Below, piece after piece: positions 7,986 to 16,539 of a DNA stretch of 64,000 nucleotides. The notes beneath the pieces were generated by a model. That model ran no database searches. It was not told the DNA's origin and saw only the letters and a list, made by a program, of their open reading frames with translations. The translations under genes were made by a program, and so were the position numbers. Each line of letters begins with the position of its first letter. Position 1 is the first letter of the stretch. The stretch is taken from NCBI RefSeq assembly GCF_003285005.1, contig NZ_QMFA01000035.1, forward strand, positions 1 through 64,000. Reading direction: 5' to 3'. The stretch comes from Paenibacillus sp. YN15. Lineage in GTDB: Bacteria > Bacillota > Bacilli > Paenibacillales > NBRC-103111.

Positions 7986-9695
7986 ATGAAGCAAATTTCC
8001 ATGAATGGAGTGTGGATCGTGACCAATCAGACCGACCGCCGCAAAGAAGTGCTGGTCCTTGCGGCCGAAACGGCTTTTAGGCTGCCCAGGCTGGACAGCG
8101 GCTTCTGGTTCCACCGGGATATGCGGGACAATCTGTATTATGCCATGCATCTGTATGCCGCAAGCACTGATCCGGAAGTAGAAGTATCCTTTTCCAAAAA
8201 CGAGGGCGCCCGCCTGGGTGAAGAAATGCTGCTCTTGGTGCTTGGCCTGCAAGTAAACGCTCCCGAACATCCCATGTACGGGCATTGGCCGCTGAACCTG
8301 GGAAATGATCCTTCGGGCGCAGCTCCCCATACCTTGCCCGTTGAGCTGCTGGGTTCGCTGATTGCCTGGTATCACCACCGCCACGGCGGCAGAATGGGCG
8401 AAAAGCTGCAGAATGCATTTGAGGAAGCCATGCGGCATGCCTATATGGGGAATTATTACCGGAAGCCTGTAGAATATTTTAACCATCACGAGTCCAAATA
8501 CGTCTCCCAGCAGGTGATTTGGGGAGAGCTGTTCCAGGATAAGGCGCTGGCGGCGGAAGGCCGGGACAATCTGCGGCTGCTCTTGGACACCATCCGCGCC
8601 AACGGCATGCGGGAATACGGCGCCATGCCCTGGTTCTGGCATTGGGTGCAAGCCTTCTCCTGCGCGCGGGCGCTTGTGAAGGATGCCGAAACGCTTCAGC
8701 TTCTGCATGATATGCTGGACTACCTGTGGAAAGTGCGCTCTCTCACCTACCTAAAGGGAGCATGGGCCGCCCCTCATTCCCGGGGTCTGGGCCATGATAT
8801 TCCGGCGGACCGCAATACCCTCTTGGATTACGTGGAATACGGCGGTTTCCCCTTGCCCGATTCCATTGCCCGTCTGGAGGCTGCGGGAATCCTGGAGGTT
8901 TCGCCTCCAACCGGAGAAATCACTGCCTCCGCAGCGGACAGAACCGATGCGCGGGAGGTCCGTCGCTTGATTCCCATCCATCCGCAACAGCTGGCCGAAG
9001 GCTGCCTGCACAGCTATACGTATATGACCCCCGATTTTGCCGTAGGCGGCGTCTGGGAGCGGGCAACGGAGTTCGACAACGAGCAGCACCGCTGGGATGT
9101 AACCCTTCCCGCCAACCGGGACGGCAGCGTCAATAAGGCCTATTTCTTCCGGCCGGGGAACGGATTCTCGGAAGGCGACTACCGGCATGAGGGCGGGCTT
9201 TGCCAGGTGCTGCTGCACAGGAATGCGGCGGTTGCCCTGTTTGCTCCGCCTGAGGACCCCGAGGCTGCGGGACTTGTGATCGGTGTGCTGCCCAAGGGGG
9301 ATTGGCAGTTTGGAGACAGGCAGATAACCGGTTTGGCAGGTACCGTTTATCTGGTGGTTCATCTTATGAATCCCTATACATGTGTGGAAAATGAGGAGCG
9401 GGGCTGCCTGGAGATCAGGTCCGAGGGGGGAGCCAACGGTGTGGCCGTGGAGGCGTTCACCGTTGAGACAGCTTCTGCCCTGGGATTGGGCAGCTTGAAT
9501 GGTGTTGCCGCCGCGGCAAGCGGGCAAGGGCAAGCGGGGCTGTTCAGCAATGAGGGCGGCGCCATCGCCTTCGCCGGCAAAACCCTGGCCGACGGCGCAG
9601 AGCTTCGCCTGAACATCGCTGCAGACGGCTCGGCGGTTCTGCGGACCATTAACGGAAGCCCGGTGTCCTTCGAGGAATACACCGTCGCGTTATAG
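7986..9695 (+). CDS. uncharacterised protein, predicted helical-toroid plus beta-sandwich
   Basis: I do not recognise the family of this 569-residue protein. There is no signal peptide or membrane span, so it should be cytoplasmic. The N-terminal half (about 60-300) is rich in amphipathic helices with aromatic-loaded motifs (GAMPWFWHWVQAFSCAR, YFNHHESKYVSQQVIWGE), as in alpha/alpha-toroid glycan enzymes. The C-terminal half (about 320-569) is beta-rich, with HSYTYMTPDFAVGG and EFDNEQHRWDVTL. This order recalls heparinase- or PL-type lyases, but no catalytic set can be assigned. The ATG at 7986 has AAAGG at 5 nt, and a palindrome overlaps that site. The gene ends convergently with the next gene, overlapping it by 6 nt. 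Confidence 0.75.
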   Translation: MKQISMNGVWIVTNQTDRRKEVLVLAAETAFRLPRLDSGFWFHRDMRDNLYYAMHLYAASTDPEVEVSFSKNEGARLGEEMLLLVLGLQVNAPEHPMYGHWPLNLGNDPSGAAPHTLPVELLGSLIAWYHHRHGGRMGEKLQNAFEEAMRHAYMGNYYRKPVEYFNHHESKYVSQQVIWGELFQDKALAAEGRDNLRLLLDTIRANGMREYGAMPWFWHWVQAFSCARALVKDAETLQLLHDMLDYLWKVRSLTYLKGAWAAPHSRGLGHDIPADRNTLLDYVEYGGFPLPDSIARLEAAGILEVSPPTGEITASAADRTDAREVRRLIPIHPQQLAEGCLHSYTYMTPDFAVGGVWERATEFDNEQHRWDVTLPANRDGSVNKAYFFRPGNGFSEGDYRHEGGLCQVLLHRNAAVALFAPPEDPEAAGLVIGVLPKGDWQFGDRQITGLAGTVYLVVHLMNPYTCVENEERGCLEIRSEGGANGVAVEAFTVETASALGLGSLNGVAAAASGQGQAGLFSNEGGAIAFAGKTLADGAELRLNIAADGSAVLRTINGSPVSFEEYTVAL

Positions 9696-10217
9696 GTTTT
9701 TGTCCCCGTCTGCAAGCGCCGCCTGATCGCCGCCGGGCCGGGCGACCATCTCGTTCAGGGTAAGCCCGGCGATGGCGGGATGCTGCCGGATGGTCCGGAA
9801 GCCGAAGCGGCCGTACAGGGACATGGCCGGCTCATTGATGGACACGGCCAGCACGGTCACATCCAGCCCCTCGGCGGCGGCCAGCTGCAGCACGCGGCGC
9901 AGCAGCTCCGATGCGATACCCCGGCGGAGCAAGCCGGGCTGGACCATCAGGCGGCAGATGTGCAGCTTGACGGGTCCCGGCGGAGCAGCCAGCAGAGAGG
10001 GCTGCTCCCGCTTCAGCGAAACCGCTCCGGCCAGCCTATCCTCCATAAAGCAGCCATAATAGATTTCTCCCGAATCCCGGACAGACTGCGGGGATTGCAA
10101 AAGAGGCGGAACGTCGGCCAAGCCGACCCATTCCGCCTCTATTTGGTATGCAGCCATCTGAAGGGCAAGGAGCTCCAGCATCTCTTGGGTATTGTCCAAA
10201 TCGATAAGCCGGACCAT
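9690..10217 (-). CDS. GNAT family N-acetyltransferase
   Basis: The 175-residue protein has an acetyltransferase fold. The acetyl-CoA binding loop is LLRRGIASELLRRVLQ (about 98-113), and the C-terminal signature VSINEPAMSLYGRFGFRTIR follows. The substrate is unknown; small molecules, peptides or ribosomal proteins are all possible. The ATG at 10217 is preferred because GGAGTG precedes it by 6 nt; an in-frame GTG at 10226 is part of that Shine-Dalgarno. It lies 15 nt downstream of the gatB stop on the same strand and may be co-transcribed with gatCAB. Confidence 0.88.
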   Translation of the reverse strand: MVRLIDLDNTQEMLELLALQMAAYQIEAEWVGLADVPPLLQSPQSVRDSGEIYYGCFMEDRLAGAVSLKREQPSLLAAPPGPVKLHICRLMVQPGLLRRGIASELLRRVLQLAAAEGLDVTVLAVSINEPAMSLYGRFGFRTIRQHPAIAGLTLNEMVARPGGDQAALADGDKNL

Positions 10218-10231
10218 GCGTTTCACTCCAA

Positions 10232-11683
10232 TCAGCTGTTGCTTAACACCTCAAGAATAAGCTTGTTGGCCAAAGCCGGATTGGCCTTGCCCTTGGAGGC
10301 CTTCATTACCTGGCCCACCAGGAAGCCGATGGCCTTCTCCTTGCCGGCCTTGAAATCCGCCACGGATTGGGGATGGGCGGCCACAACCTGCTCCACGATG
10401 GCTTTAATGGCGCCTTCGTCGCTGATTTGGACCAGTCCCTGCTCCTCTACAATCTTCTCCGGGTCCTTGCCGGTTTCCAGCATCCCCTTGAAGACCGTTT
10501 TGGCGATTTTGCCGCTGATGGTTCCCTTCTCGATCAGAGAGATCATGCTGCCGAGGCCCTTGCCGGTAACCTTGGCCTGGGCGGGGTCCAGCCCGTTGGC
10601 ATTGAGATAACCCAGCAGATCGCCCATAATCCAGTTGGCGGCTGATTTGGCATCCGTGGTGTATTGGAGGCTTTCCTCAAAAAGGTCGGCCAGACTCTTG
10701 GAGGCGGTAATCACCTCGGCATCATAGCCGGACAGCCCCAGCTCCGCCGTATAACGGGCTTTCCGGGAATCGGGAAGCTCGGGAATGCTGCCGCGGACTC
10801 TCTCCTTCCACGCACCGTCAATATGCAGAGTCACCAAGTCCGGATCGGGGAAGTACCGGTAATCATGGGCCTCCTCTTTGCTGCGCATGGAGAAGGTTTT
10901 GCCTTGAGCATCGTCGTACCGGCGGGTTTCCTGAACGATCTTGCCCCCGGAACGGAGCACCTCCGCCTGGCGGATTTCCTCATACTCCAGCCCCTTCTGC
11001 ACGCCGCGGAAGGAATTCATGTTTTTCAGCTCCGCCTTGGTGCCGAACTGCTCCTGGCCGTAGGGGCGCAGGCTCACATTGGCGTCACAGCGCAAGGAGC
11101 CTTCCTCCATCTTCACGTCGGACACTTCGCAGTATTGCATAATGGTACGGATTTTCTCCAGGTAGGCTCTGGCCTCTTCAGGAGAGCGCAGGTCCGGCTC
11201 GGAGACGATTTCGATCAGGGGGGTGCCGCCCCGGTTGATGTCCACAAGAGAGGCGTAGCCGCCGTCCACATGGTTCAGCTTGCAGGCGTCCTCCTCCAGG
11301 TGGACCCGGGTAATGCCGATGCGCTTTTGCACGCCGTTTACTTCAATATCGATATAGCCGTGTTCACCAATGGGCTTGTCATATTGGGAAATCTGGTAAG
11401 CCTTGGGCAGGTCGGGATAAAAATAATTTTTCCGGTCGAACTTGCTGATGTCGGCGATCTGGCAGTTCAACGCCATCGCCGCCTTCATGGCGTATTCCAC
11501 CGCCTGCCGGTTCAGCACCGGCAGCACGCCGGGATGCCCCAGGCAAACGGGGCAGGTGCGGGTGTTGGGCGCAGCACCGAAGGAGGTGGCACAGCCGCAG
11601 AATATTTTGGTTGCGGTATGCAGCTCCACATGGACCTCAAGGCCAATGACGGTTTCATACCGGGTTGCGGATGTGGTGGTCAT
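10232..11683 (-). CDS. gatB: aspartyl/glutamyl-tRNA amidotransferase subunit B
   Basis: This 483-residue protein is the expected length for GatB. The N-terminal signature [18 protein letters not shown] (about 14-31), the [14 protein letters not shown] stretch and the C-terminal YqeY/GatB tail (about 330-483, ending [12 protein letters not shown]) are all present. GatCAB converts mischarged Glu-tRNA(Gln), and often Asp-tRNA(Asn), to the amide forms. GatB binds the tRNA and activates it with ATP. The start ATG overlaps the gatA stop (ATGA at 11680-11683), the usual coupled arrangement. Confidence 0.98.
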   Translation of the reverse strand: MTTTSATRYETVIGLEVHVELHTATKIFCGCATSFGAAPNTRTCPVCLGHPGVLPVLNRQAVEYAMKAAMALNCQIADISKFDRKNYFYPDLPKAYQISQYDKPIGEHGYIDIEVNGVQKRIGITRVHLEEDACKLNHVDGGYASLVDINRGGTPLIEIVSEPDLRSPEEARAYLEKIRTIMQYCEVSDVKMEEGSLRCDANVSLRPYGQEQFGTKAELKNMNSFRGVQKGLEYEEIRQAEVLRSGGKIVQETRRYDDAQGKTFSMRSKEEAHDYRYFPDPDLVTLHIDGAWKERVRGSIPELPDSRKARYTAELGLSGYDAEVITASKSLADLFEESLQYTTDAKSAANWIMGDLLGYLNANGLDPAQAKVTGKGLGSMISLIEKGTISGKIAKTVFKGMLETGKDPEKIVEEQGLVQISDEGAIKAIVEQVVAAHPQSVADFKAGKEKAIGFLVGQVMKASKGKANPALANKLILEVLSNS

Positions 11684-13164
11684 ACGGTCGCCTCCTTGAT
11701 GTCCGCGGCCAGGGAAGGACGCAGGGTATGATAAGCGGTATTCTGCTCGAAGGCATGGGCGGCGCGCAGCACGGTTGCTTCATCCAGCGCCTTGCCGATA
11801 ATTTGCAGCCCCACCGGCAAACCGCCGCTTTGGCCGCAGGGAATGCTGATGGCGGGAATGCCTGCCAGGTTCACCGGAATGGTGAGAATATCGTTCAGGT
11901 ACATGGTCAGCGGATCATTCACTTGCGCGCCGATGGGGAAGGCGGTTGTAGGCGCCGTAGGTCCCATGATCACATCATAGTTTTGAAAAACCTTCTCAAA
12001 ATCCTGGCGGATCAGGGTCCGGACCTTCTGCGCCTTTAAATAGAAGGCGTCATAATAACCCGAGCTTAGGGCATAGGTGCCCAGCATAATCCGCCGCTTT
12101 ACTTCGGCGCCGAAGCCTTGGCTGCGGGATTTTTTGTACAGATCCAGCAGGTTCTCGGCATTCTCGGCACGGACGCCGTACCGTACGCCGTCATAGCGGG
12201 CCAGGTTGGAGGAGGCCTCCGAGGAAGCCAGAAGATAGTAGGTGGCCACGGCATACTCGGTATGCGGCAGGGATACCTCTTCCCACACGGCGCCCAGGCT
12301 TTCATAAACCTTAAGAGCGGCCAGCACCGATTCCTTCACGGCCGGGTCTACGCCCGCCCCCAGATATTCCTTGGGCACGGCAATGCGCAGCCCCTTCACA
12401 TCTCCGGTCAATGCGGAAACATAATCGGGAATCTCCACATTCAAGGAGGTGGAGTCCTGCCCATCATGCCCGGCAATCGCCTGAAGCACATAAGCGGCGT
12501 CCTCCACATTTTTGGTCAAAGGACCGATTTGATCCAGAGAGGAAGCAAAGGCCACCAGACCATAACGGGATACCAGACCGTAGGTAGGCTTCATTCCCAC
12601 AATGCCGCAATAGGAAGCGGGCTGCCGGATAGAGCCGCCGGTGTCCGAACCCAGGGAAAAATATACCTCGCCCGCCGCCACCGCCGCTGCTGAACCGCCG
12701 CTGGAGCCGCCCGGCACATAAGCTGTATTCCAGGGGTTGTAGGTGGGGTGGAACCCGGAGTTTTCGTTGGAGCCGCCCATGGCGAATTCGTCCATGTTGG
12801 TTTTGCCGATCAGCACAGCCTGGGCGCTCTTCAGCTTGGACACGGCAGTCGCATCATAGATGGACTGATAGTTGGCCAGAAATTTGCTGGCGCAGGTGGT
12901 CAATGTACCCACCGCTGTCATATTATCCTTAATGCCTGCGGGCAGGCCAAACAGCAAGCCCCGCTCTCCGCCATCCTTCAGCTGCTTGTCCAGGGCGGCC
13001 GCCTGGGCTTTGGCATCCTCCTCATAAAGATGAAGGAATGCGGACACCTGCGGCTCCACCTCGGCAATCCGCCGGTAAGAAGCGTCTACCAGATCGGCCA
13101 CGGACAGCTCGCCGCCCGTCAGCTTGTCGTGCACATCCTGCAATCGCAAATCAAACAATGACAC
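11680..13164 (-). CDS. gatA: aspartyl/glutamyl-tRNA amidotransferase subunit A
   Basis: The 494-residue amidase-signature enzyme releases ammonia from glutamine for GatB. The catalytic Lys lies in [16 protein letters not shown], the cis-Ser in [15 protein letters not shown] and the nucleophile Ser in [15 protein letters not shown]. The GTG at 13164 is chosen over an in-frame upstream ATG at 13260: AGGAGGG lies 6 nt before it, and the extra 32 residues would be read through the hairpin-repeat array at 13179-13297. That array sits between the gatC stop and this Shine-Dalgarno, an unusual interruption of a normally tight operon. Confidence 0.97.
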   Translation of the reverse strand: MSLFDLRLQDVHDKLTGGELSVADLVDASYRRIAEVEPQVSAFLHLYEEDAKAQAAALDKQLKDGGERGLLFGLPAGIKDNMTAVGTLTTCASKFLANYQSIYDATAVSKLKSAQAVLIGKTNMDEFAMGGSNENSGFHPTYNPWNTAYVPGGSSGGSAAAVAAGEVYFSLGSDTGGSIRQPASYCGIVGMKPTYGLVSRYGLVAFASSLDQIGPLTKNVEDAAYVLQAIAGHDGQDSTSLNVEIPDYVSALTGDVKGLRIAVPKEYLGAGVDPAVKESVLAALKVYESLGAVWEEVSLPHTEYAVATYYLLASSEASSNLARYDGVRYGVRAENAENLLDLYKKSRSQGFGAEVKRRIMLGTYALSSGYYDAFYLKAQKVRTLIRQDFEKVFQNYDVIMGPTAPTTAFPIGAQVNDPLTMYLNDILTIPVNLAGIPAISIPCGQSGGLPVGLQIIGKALDEATVLRAAHAFEQNTAYHTLRPSLAADIKEATV

Positions 13165-13178
13165 GTGTAACCCTCCTA

Positions 13179-13297
13179 GAGTTTTCGCGTGAGCGAAAAC
13201 TGGCATCGTAAGCATTAACCAGAGCTTTCCGTAAGGAAAGCTTGCGTCGTAAGCATTCACCAGAGCTTTCCGTAAAGAAAGCCTGCATCGTAAGCTA
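13179..13297 (-). repeat. three-copy hairpin repeat array between gatC and gatA
   Basis: Three tandem units of about 40 nt read, in the direction of the mRNA, TGCTTACGAtG, then a stem-loop, then CTCTgg. The stems are GCTTTC...GAAAGC (13263-13297), AGCTTTCC...GGAAAGCT (13221-13257) and AGTTTTCG...CGAAAACT (13180-13217). The third unit has compensated base changes that keep the stem. The array starts right after the gatC stop and ends directly at the AGGAGGG of gatA. Confidence 0.85.
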
Positions 13298-13298
13298 A

Positions 13299-13586
13299 TT
13301 ATTCCAGAACCGCCGGCACCTTGAACTGGCCGTCCTCTTCCTCCGGCGCATTCAGCATGGCCACCTCTACAGGAATGGACGGCTTCACCGTATCCTCCCG
13401 CATCACATTAAACAGAGGCACCGCATGGCTGGTGGGCTCCACACCCTCCGTATCCAGGGCATTGAGCTGCTCTGCATATCGAAGGATGGCGTTTAATTGG
13501 CCGGCATACATGTCCTTCTCCTCCTCAGTCAGCTCCAATCTGGCCAAAGCGGCGACATGCTCCACATCTTTAACAGTTATGCTCAT
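13299..13586 (-). CDS. gatC: aspartyl/glutamyl-tRNA amidotransferase subunit C
   Basis: The 95-residue protein begins [20 protein letters not shown], the standard GatC start, and continues with the GVEPTSH motif (about 52-58) and the C-terminal VPAVLE. GatC clamps GatA and GatB together. The ATG at 13586 is preceded by GGGGTG at 6 nt; the longer in-frame extension upstream is not conserved in the family and is discounted. It is the first gene of gatCAB. Confidence 0.97.
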   Translation of the reverse strand: MSITVKDVEHVAALARLELTEEEKDMYAGQLNAILRYAEQLNALDTEGVEPTSHAVPLFNVMREDTVKPSIPVEVAMLNAPEEEDGQFKVPAVLE

Positions 13587-13701
13587 CACTGCACCCCATT
13601 TTTCTCCAAAATACTTCATTCCATTATAGCCTACCGGAAAATTGAACTCAATTGCCGATTTCCAAAACTTCCGCCCGTGCCTCTCCAAAAGAAGCCAAAA
13701 A

Positions 13702-13724
13702 GCCGCCCCTGATCCGGGAACGGC
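13702..13724 (-). terminator. probable terminator of the 13744 gene
   Basis: On the minus strand GCCGttCCC...GGGgCGGC is followed by TTTTTGG, about 20 nt after the stop of the 126-residue gene. Confidence 0.55.
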
Positions 13725-13743
13725 CTAGCCGAACAAACATCGC

Positions 13744-14124
13744 TTAAATCCAGGCCTTCAACCCCACCTGGCGGATAAAATCCTCTCTGCTGACAACATC
13801 CTTGTTGCCATCCTGGGACGGGTTTTCCTCCGATTCGCCATTCATCAGCCTGTGGAATAAAGCTTCATTGCGAGTAGCCAATGCAAAATCGATCAGCGCC
13901 TCCCGCAGATTCCATTCCGCCTCCTGGGAAAGCAGCAGTTCCTCGGTCTCTATATCACTGCCCGTTACAAAAAAATGCTTGTTGACTTTGGGCACGCGAA
14001 CCACATATTCGAATACATTATCCGCATTCCGATCATACGCAATGATATATCCGTGCTCTCCAATAGGCAGGTTTTGCTCAAAGCTGTCGGCGACAATAAA
14101 CACCTTTTGTCCCAATTGCAGCAT
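13744..14124 (-). CDS. conserved hypothetical protein (126 residues)
   Basis: This small soluble protein starts MLQLGQKVFIVADSFEQNLP and has a beta-rich N-terminal half. The GEHGYIIAYDRNADNVFEYVVRVP stretch looks like an SH3- or KOW-like barrel, and the C-terminal half is helical and acidic. I cannot assign a function. The ATG at 14124 has GGAGGA at 6 nt and is preferred over the in-frame start at 14154. It is a single gene with its own terminator-like hairpin. Confidence 0.7.
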   Translation of the reverse strand: MLQLGQKVFIVADSFEQNLPIGEHGYIIAYDRNADNVFEYVVRVPKVNKHFFVTGSDIETEELLLSQEAEWNLREALIDFALATRNEALFHRLMNGESEENPSQDGNKDVVSREDFIRQVGLKAWI

Positions 14125-14242
14125 ACCGACTCCTCCTTTGCATGGCCCGGACAAACCGCGCGCAGTTTAATAGCCTATGAATTTGATTCTTATGTTACTA
14201 GAAAAATCCGGTTGTGTCCAATTGAGATATTCACGCGGCAAA

Positions 14243-14271
14243 AAAGCGCCTCCCGGTTGGGACAGCGCTTT
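14243..14271 (-). terminator. terminator of the SigY-like operon
   Basis: On the minus strand AAAGCGC...CCC/GGG...GCGCTTT is followed by a T-run, 17 nt after the stop of the 63-residue gene. Confidence 0.75.
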
Positions 14272-14287
14272 AAGCGGAAGCAAAAAC

Positions 14288-14479
14288 TCAGGTGCGGCGC
14301 CCTGTTCTGCGCACGGTCAAAAAATAAACGATCAAGGGGAGAGGCGCGTGAATAAGCCCCCAAAGGCCCCATAACCAAGGGAAGCGGCCTCTTTTTCTCG
14401 CATCAATAAATAGAAACAAGCTTTGGGCAATTACTATAAGCAATGCAAGAATCACCATCCATACCTGTGTCCCTGTCAT
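14288..14479 (-). CDS. small membrane protein, YxlD-like
   Basis: The 63-residue protein has two hydrophobic segments (about 7-26 and 36-56) joined by DARKRGRFPWLWGLWGL, the short PLD-nuclease-N-like motif seen in YxlD-type proteins. In B. subtilis the sigY operon carries yxlC and yxlD as downstream negative regulators. Here the same order (sigma, one-TM-pair protein, small two-TM protein) is seen with 4-nt overlaps. A role in membrane control of the sigma factor is therefore likely, but inferred. Confidence 0.75.
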   Translation of the reverse strand: MTGTQVWMVILALLIVIAQSLFLFIDARKRGRFPWLWGLWGLIHAPLPLIVYFLTVRRTGRRT

Positions 14480-14862
14480 CCTCTGCTCACCCTTTCCCGT
14501 TCTTTAAGAACCAAGAACAATGGCAATAAAAAGCCTGCCCCGTAAAAAGCCATGAACAGCGAGGGCACGCTGAACAGCATCAATCCCATGACGCCAAGGA
14601 GTGAGCAGGCGACTGCCAGAAAAAGCAGCAGGTCCCTGACGAACCGCTTCCGCATGGTGCTGTGCTGTTGCTCCAACTGCGCAGCGAAGACCGCGGGGTC
14701 CGGCTCTGCACTCGGAACCACCCGGTCCAGCGCATCCAGACTGGAACGCAGCAGCTCTACCAGCTTTTGATCCTCCGGAGAAACATGCTCCCTAGCAGCA
14801 GCAATATCCGATAATGCCTCCCCTTTTTGCGCAACACCGTTCTTTTGCTCGTCCTTCTTCAT
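14476..14862 (-). CDS. membrane anti-sigma regulator, YxlC-like
   Basis: The 128-residue protein has a charged cytoplasmic N-terminal region (1-72, with DQKLVELLRSSLDALD) and two membrane segments near 77-95 and 99-118. It overlaps the sigma gene (14859-14862) and the following small gene (14476-14479) by 4 nt each, so the three are translationally coupled. By position and shape it corresponds to YxlC of the B. subtilis sigY operon, a negative regulator of SigY. Direct sequence identity cannot be measured here. Confidence 0.75.
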   Translation of the reverse strand: MKKDEQKNGVAQKGEALSDIAAAREHVSPEDQKLVELLRSSLDALDRVVPSAEPDPAVFAAQLEQQHSTMRKRFVRDLLLFLAVACSLLGVMGLMLFSVPSLFMAFYGAGFLLPLFLVLKERERVSRG

Positions 14863-15386
14863 GCCTCCAACTCCTTCCTCAAGGCTTTTAATCCGTTATG
14901 GACCCGTGATTTCACCGTACCTGCGGGAATGCCCAGAATTTCTCCGATTTCCTCATAGGCATATCCGTAATAATGCTTGAGAATAACAGACACGCGGCGC
15001 TCTTCATCCAATGCGGCAAGCGCCTCCCATATTTCCATGCACGTTTCTCCCCCCTGATGTCCCTGCCATTTCAGCTTACGCATGGATTGCTCCTGTTCAA
15101 GCAGCAGGCGCTCCCTTTTTTGTTTGCGGGTATAATCAATGAACAACCGGGAAGCAATGGTCATCATCCAGGTGGAAAAACGGGATTTATCGTGGTACAG
15201 CCGGATTTTTTCCATGCAGCGGAGCATGGTTTCCTGGGCCAGGTCCTCCGCCAGATAAGGCTGCAGGGTAATTTTCACCAGATATTTGACCAGGAAGGTG
15301 TAGTGGGTCTGCAGCAGGAGCTGAAGCGCTTGTTTGTCTCCGCCTTGCGCCTGCTCAATGAGCCTGCTTTCCTCGCTGTCCTGCAA
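14859..15386 (-). CDS. sigY: ECF RNA polymerase sigma factor, SigY-like
   Basis: The 175-residue protein has region 2 (YLAEDLAQETMLRCMEKIRLYHDKSRFSTW) and region 4 (LKHYYGYAYEEIGEILGIPAGTVKSR). The closest relative I recognise is B. subtilis SigY (HYTFLVKYLVKITLQPYLAEDL is much like SigY). The frame is open to a TTG at 15422, but that codon lies beside the -10 element and has no Shine-Dalgarno. TTG at 15386 has GGGTG at 5 nt and gives a 175-residue product, near the length of SigY, so it is preferred. It leads a three-gene operon with its likely membrane regulators and appears autoregulated. Confidence 0.85.
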   Translation of the reverse strand: MQDSEESRLIEQAQGGDKQALQLLLQTHYTFLVKYLVKITLQPYLAEDLAQETMLRCMEKIRLYHDKSRFSTWMMTIASRLFIDYTRKQKRERLLLEQEQSMRKLKWQGHQGGETCMEIWEALAALDEERRVSVILKHYYGYAYEEIGEILGIPAGTVKSRVHNGLKALRKELEA

Positions 15387-15428
15387 AACATCACCCGCTT
15401 TCTTTGGCTCCTGCAAATTCAACTATAA

Positions 15429-15454
15429 TACGACTGCCAACCGCCGATCGTTCA
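15429..15454 (-). promoter_or_regulatory. SigY-type autoregulatory ECF promoter
   Basis: On the minus strand TGAACG (15449-15454) and CGTA (15429-15432) are separated by exactly 16 nt. I recall the sigma-Y promoter of B. subtilis as TGAACG-N16-CGTC, so this is a near-exact match directly upstream of a SigY-like gene. It implies positive autoregulation. Confidence 0.7.
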
Positions 15455-15534
15455 TTTCCCGCGCAAATAATATGAGGTCACATTCAACCGCCACCGCGCG
15501 GTCCCCTCCTATGCTTGCTGGGGAAAAGCGCCAA

Positions 15535-15721
15535 CGGAACTCAGCGACTCTTAAAGCAGCTTTTTGAGCCTATTCGCATTTTAACGGAACGGAGAAGCCC
15601 TTATACCTCGCCGTAGCCGCTGTAACCGCATTTCTCCTTCATTTTCGCCGCACAAGAGCCTATTAGTTCCGTTAAAAATCCAAATTCCCGTTTTGGCCGC
15701 CATAAGAGTCGCTGAGTTCCG
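15535..15721. repeat. 187-bp nested palindromic repeat, copy 1
   Basis: The outer arms CGGAACTCAGCGACTCTTA (15535-15553) and its exact reverse complement (15703-15721) enclose an inner inverted repeat, ATTTTAACGGAAC (15578-15590) with GTTCCGTTAAAA (15666-15677). A second copy of almost identical length lies at 55286-55473 and a fragment at 38301. It encodes nothing obvious. It fills the gene-free stretch 15455-15966 together with the 44-bp repeats. Confidence 0.85.
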
Positions 15722-15756
15722 CAACAGAAGGCTCCCCTGCCAAAACACACGCTGCT

Positions 15757-15933
15757 GCTCATCCACCATTCCCGCTTATACTCCCACAACAGAAAGCTGT
15801 GCTCATCCACCATTCCCGCTTATACTCCCACAACAGAAAGCTGTGCTCATCCACCGTTCTCCGCTTATACCCTCGCAACAGAAAACTGTATCCAACCACC
15901 TTCTCCGCTTATCCCTCCGCAACAGAAAAGCAG
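15757..15933. repeat. tandem repeat of 44 bp, four copies
   Basis: Copies 1 and 2 (15757-15800 and 15801-15844) are identical and begin GCTCATCCACCATTCCCGCT. Copy 3 (15845-15889) and copy 4 (15890-15933) are diverged. There are no spacers, so it is not a CRISPR array. It ends about 30 nt before the stop of the coiled-coil gene. Confidence 0.85.
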
Positions 15934-15966
15934 CCCGTCCCCGGCATAACCGGTGGCGGGCCGCCT

Positions 15967-16431
15967 TTATTCCATTCCGTGGCTCTGGTGCACAATATCC
16001 TCCAGCTTGTCCAGCCGGAGAATGGTCCTGTCCAAATCCTGCTCAATCCCCGAAAGCCTCCGTTTGCTTTGAATCTTGTCCATTTCGGAGACCTCCAGCC
16101 GTTGATCCAAATGCAGGAAGCTATTCCTTACATCCTGTTGGAATGTCCGGGTGTCATCTTGAAAACTTCTCATTTCCGACTTAAATTCCGCCATCTCCGT
16201 CTTAATTTCCGACTTGAACTCCGTCATCTCTGCTTTGAACTCTGTCATCTCCACTTTGAATTCCGTCATCTCCGCCTTGAACTCCGTCAATTCGGATTGG
16301 ATATCTCCCAAGCGCTTATATACATTGCGGAATTCCCCATCAATCCGGTCAAAGCGGCCCTGCATTTCCGCATTAGCAATTTCCTGATTCTTAATAACGG
16401 CACTTAGCAGTTGACGTATTTCATCTCCCAT
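15967..16431 (-). CDS. coiled-coil protein with heptad repeats (hypothetical)
   Basis: This 154-residue hydrophilic protein is almost entirely helical. Residues about 45-90 hold consecutive heptads of the type EMTEFKA (at least six, with E/K alternation and F at a core position), followed by QDDTRTFQQDVRNSFLHLDQRL. There is no signal peptide or membrane span. It resembles short coiled-coil proteins annotated as hypothetical in many Bacillota and is probably an oligomeric scaffold; the function is unknown. The heptad region is also a DNA-level tandem repeat of 21 nt. It lies alone between the SigY and Tad operons. Confidence 0.7.
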   Translation of the reverse strand: MGDEIRQLLSAVIKNQEIANAEMQGRFDRIDGEFRNVYKRLGDIQSELTEFKAEMTEFKVEMTEFKAEMTEFKSEIKTEMAEFKSEMRSFQDDTRTFQQDVRNSFLHLDQRLEVSEMDKIQSKRRLSGIEQDLDRTILRLDKLEDIVHQSHGME

Positions 16432-16539
16432 CCCTCTGCTCTCCCTTCATCTATGTAATTCTCCGCGGCACGATTCAAAACTCGGTATATTTAGAATAAG
16501 CCAGTTCACAATTTTCAACAAGCCTCTTATTGTTCTTCC

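Noticed and set aside
7983-8708. 241-codon minus-strand frame opposite the 569-residue gene
   Set aside because: The plus-strand frame is longer, has a ribosome site and natural composition. The minus frame is a shadow.
15757-15933. Possible CRISPR array
   Set aside because: The repeats are head to tail with no unique spacers, and no cas genes are present.
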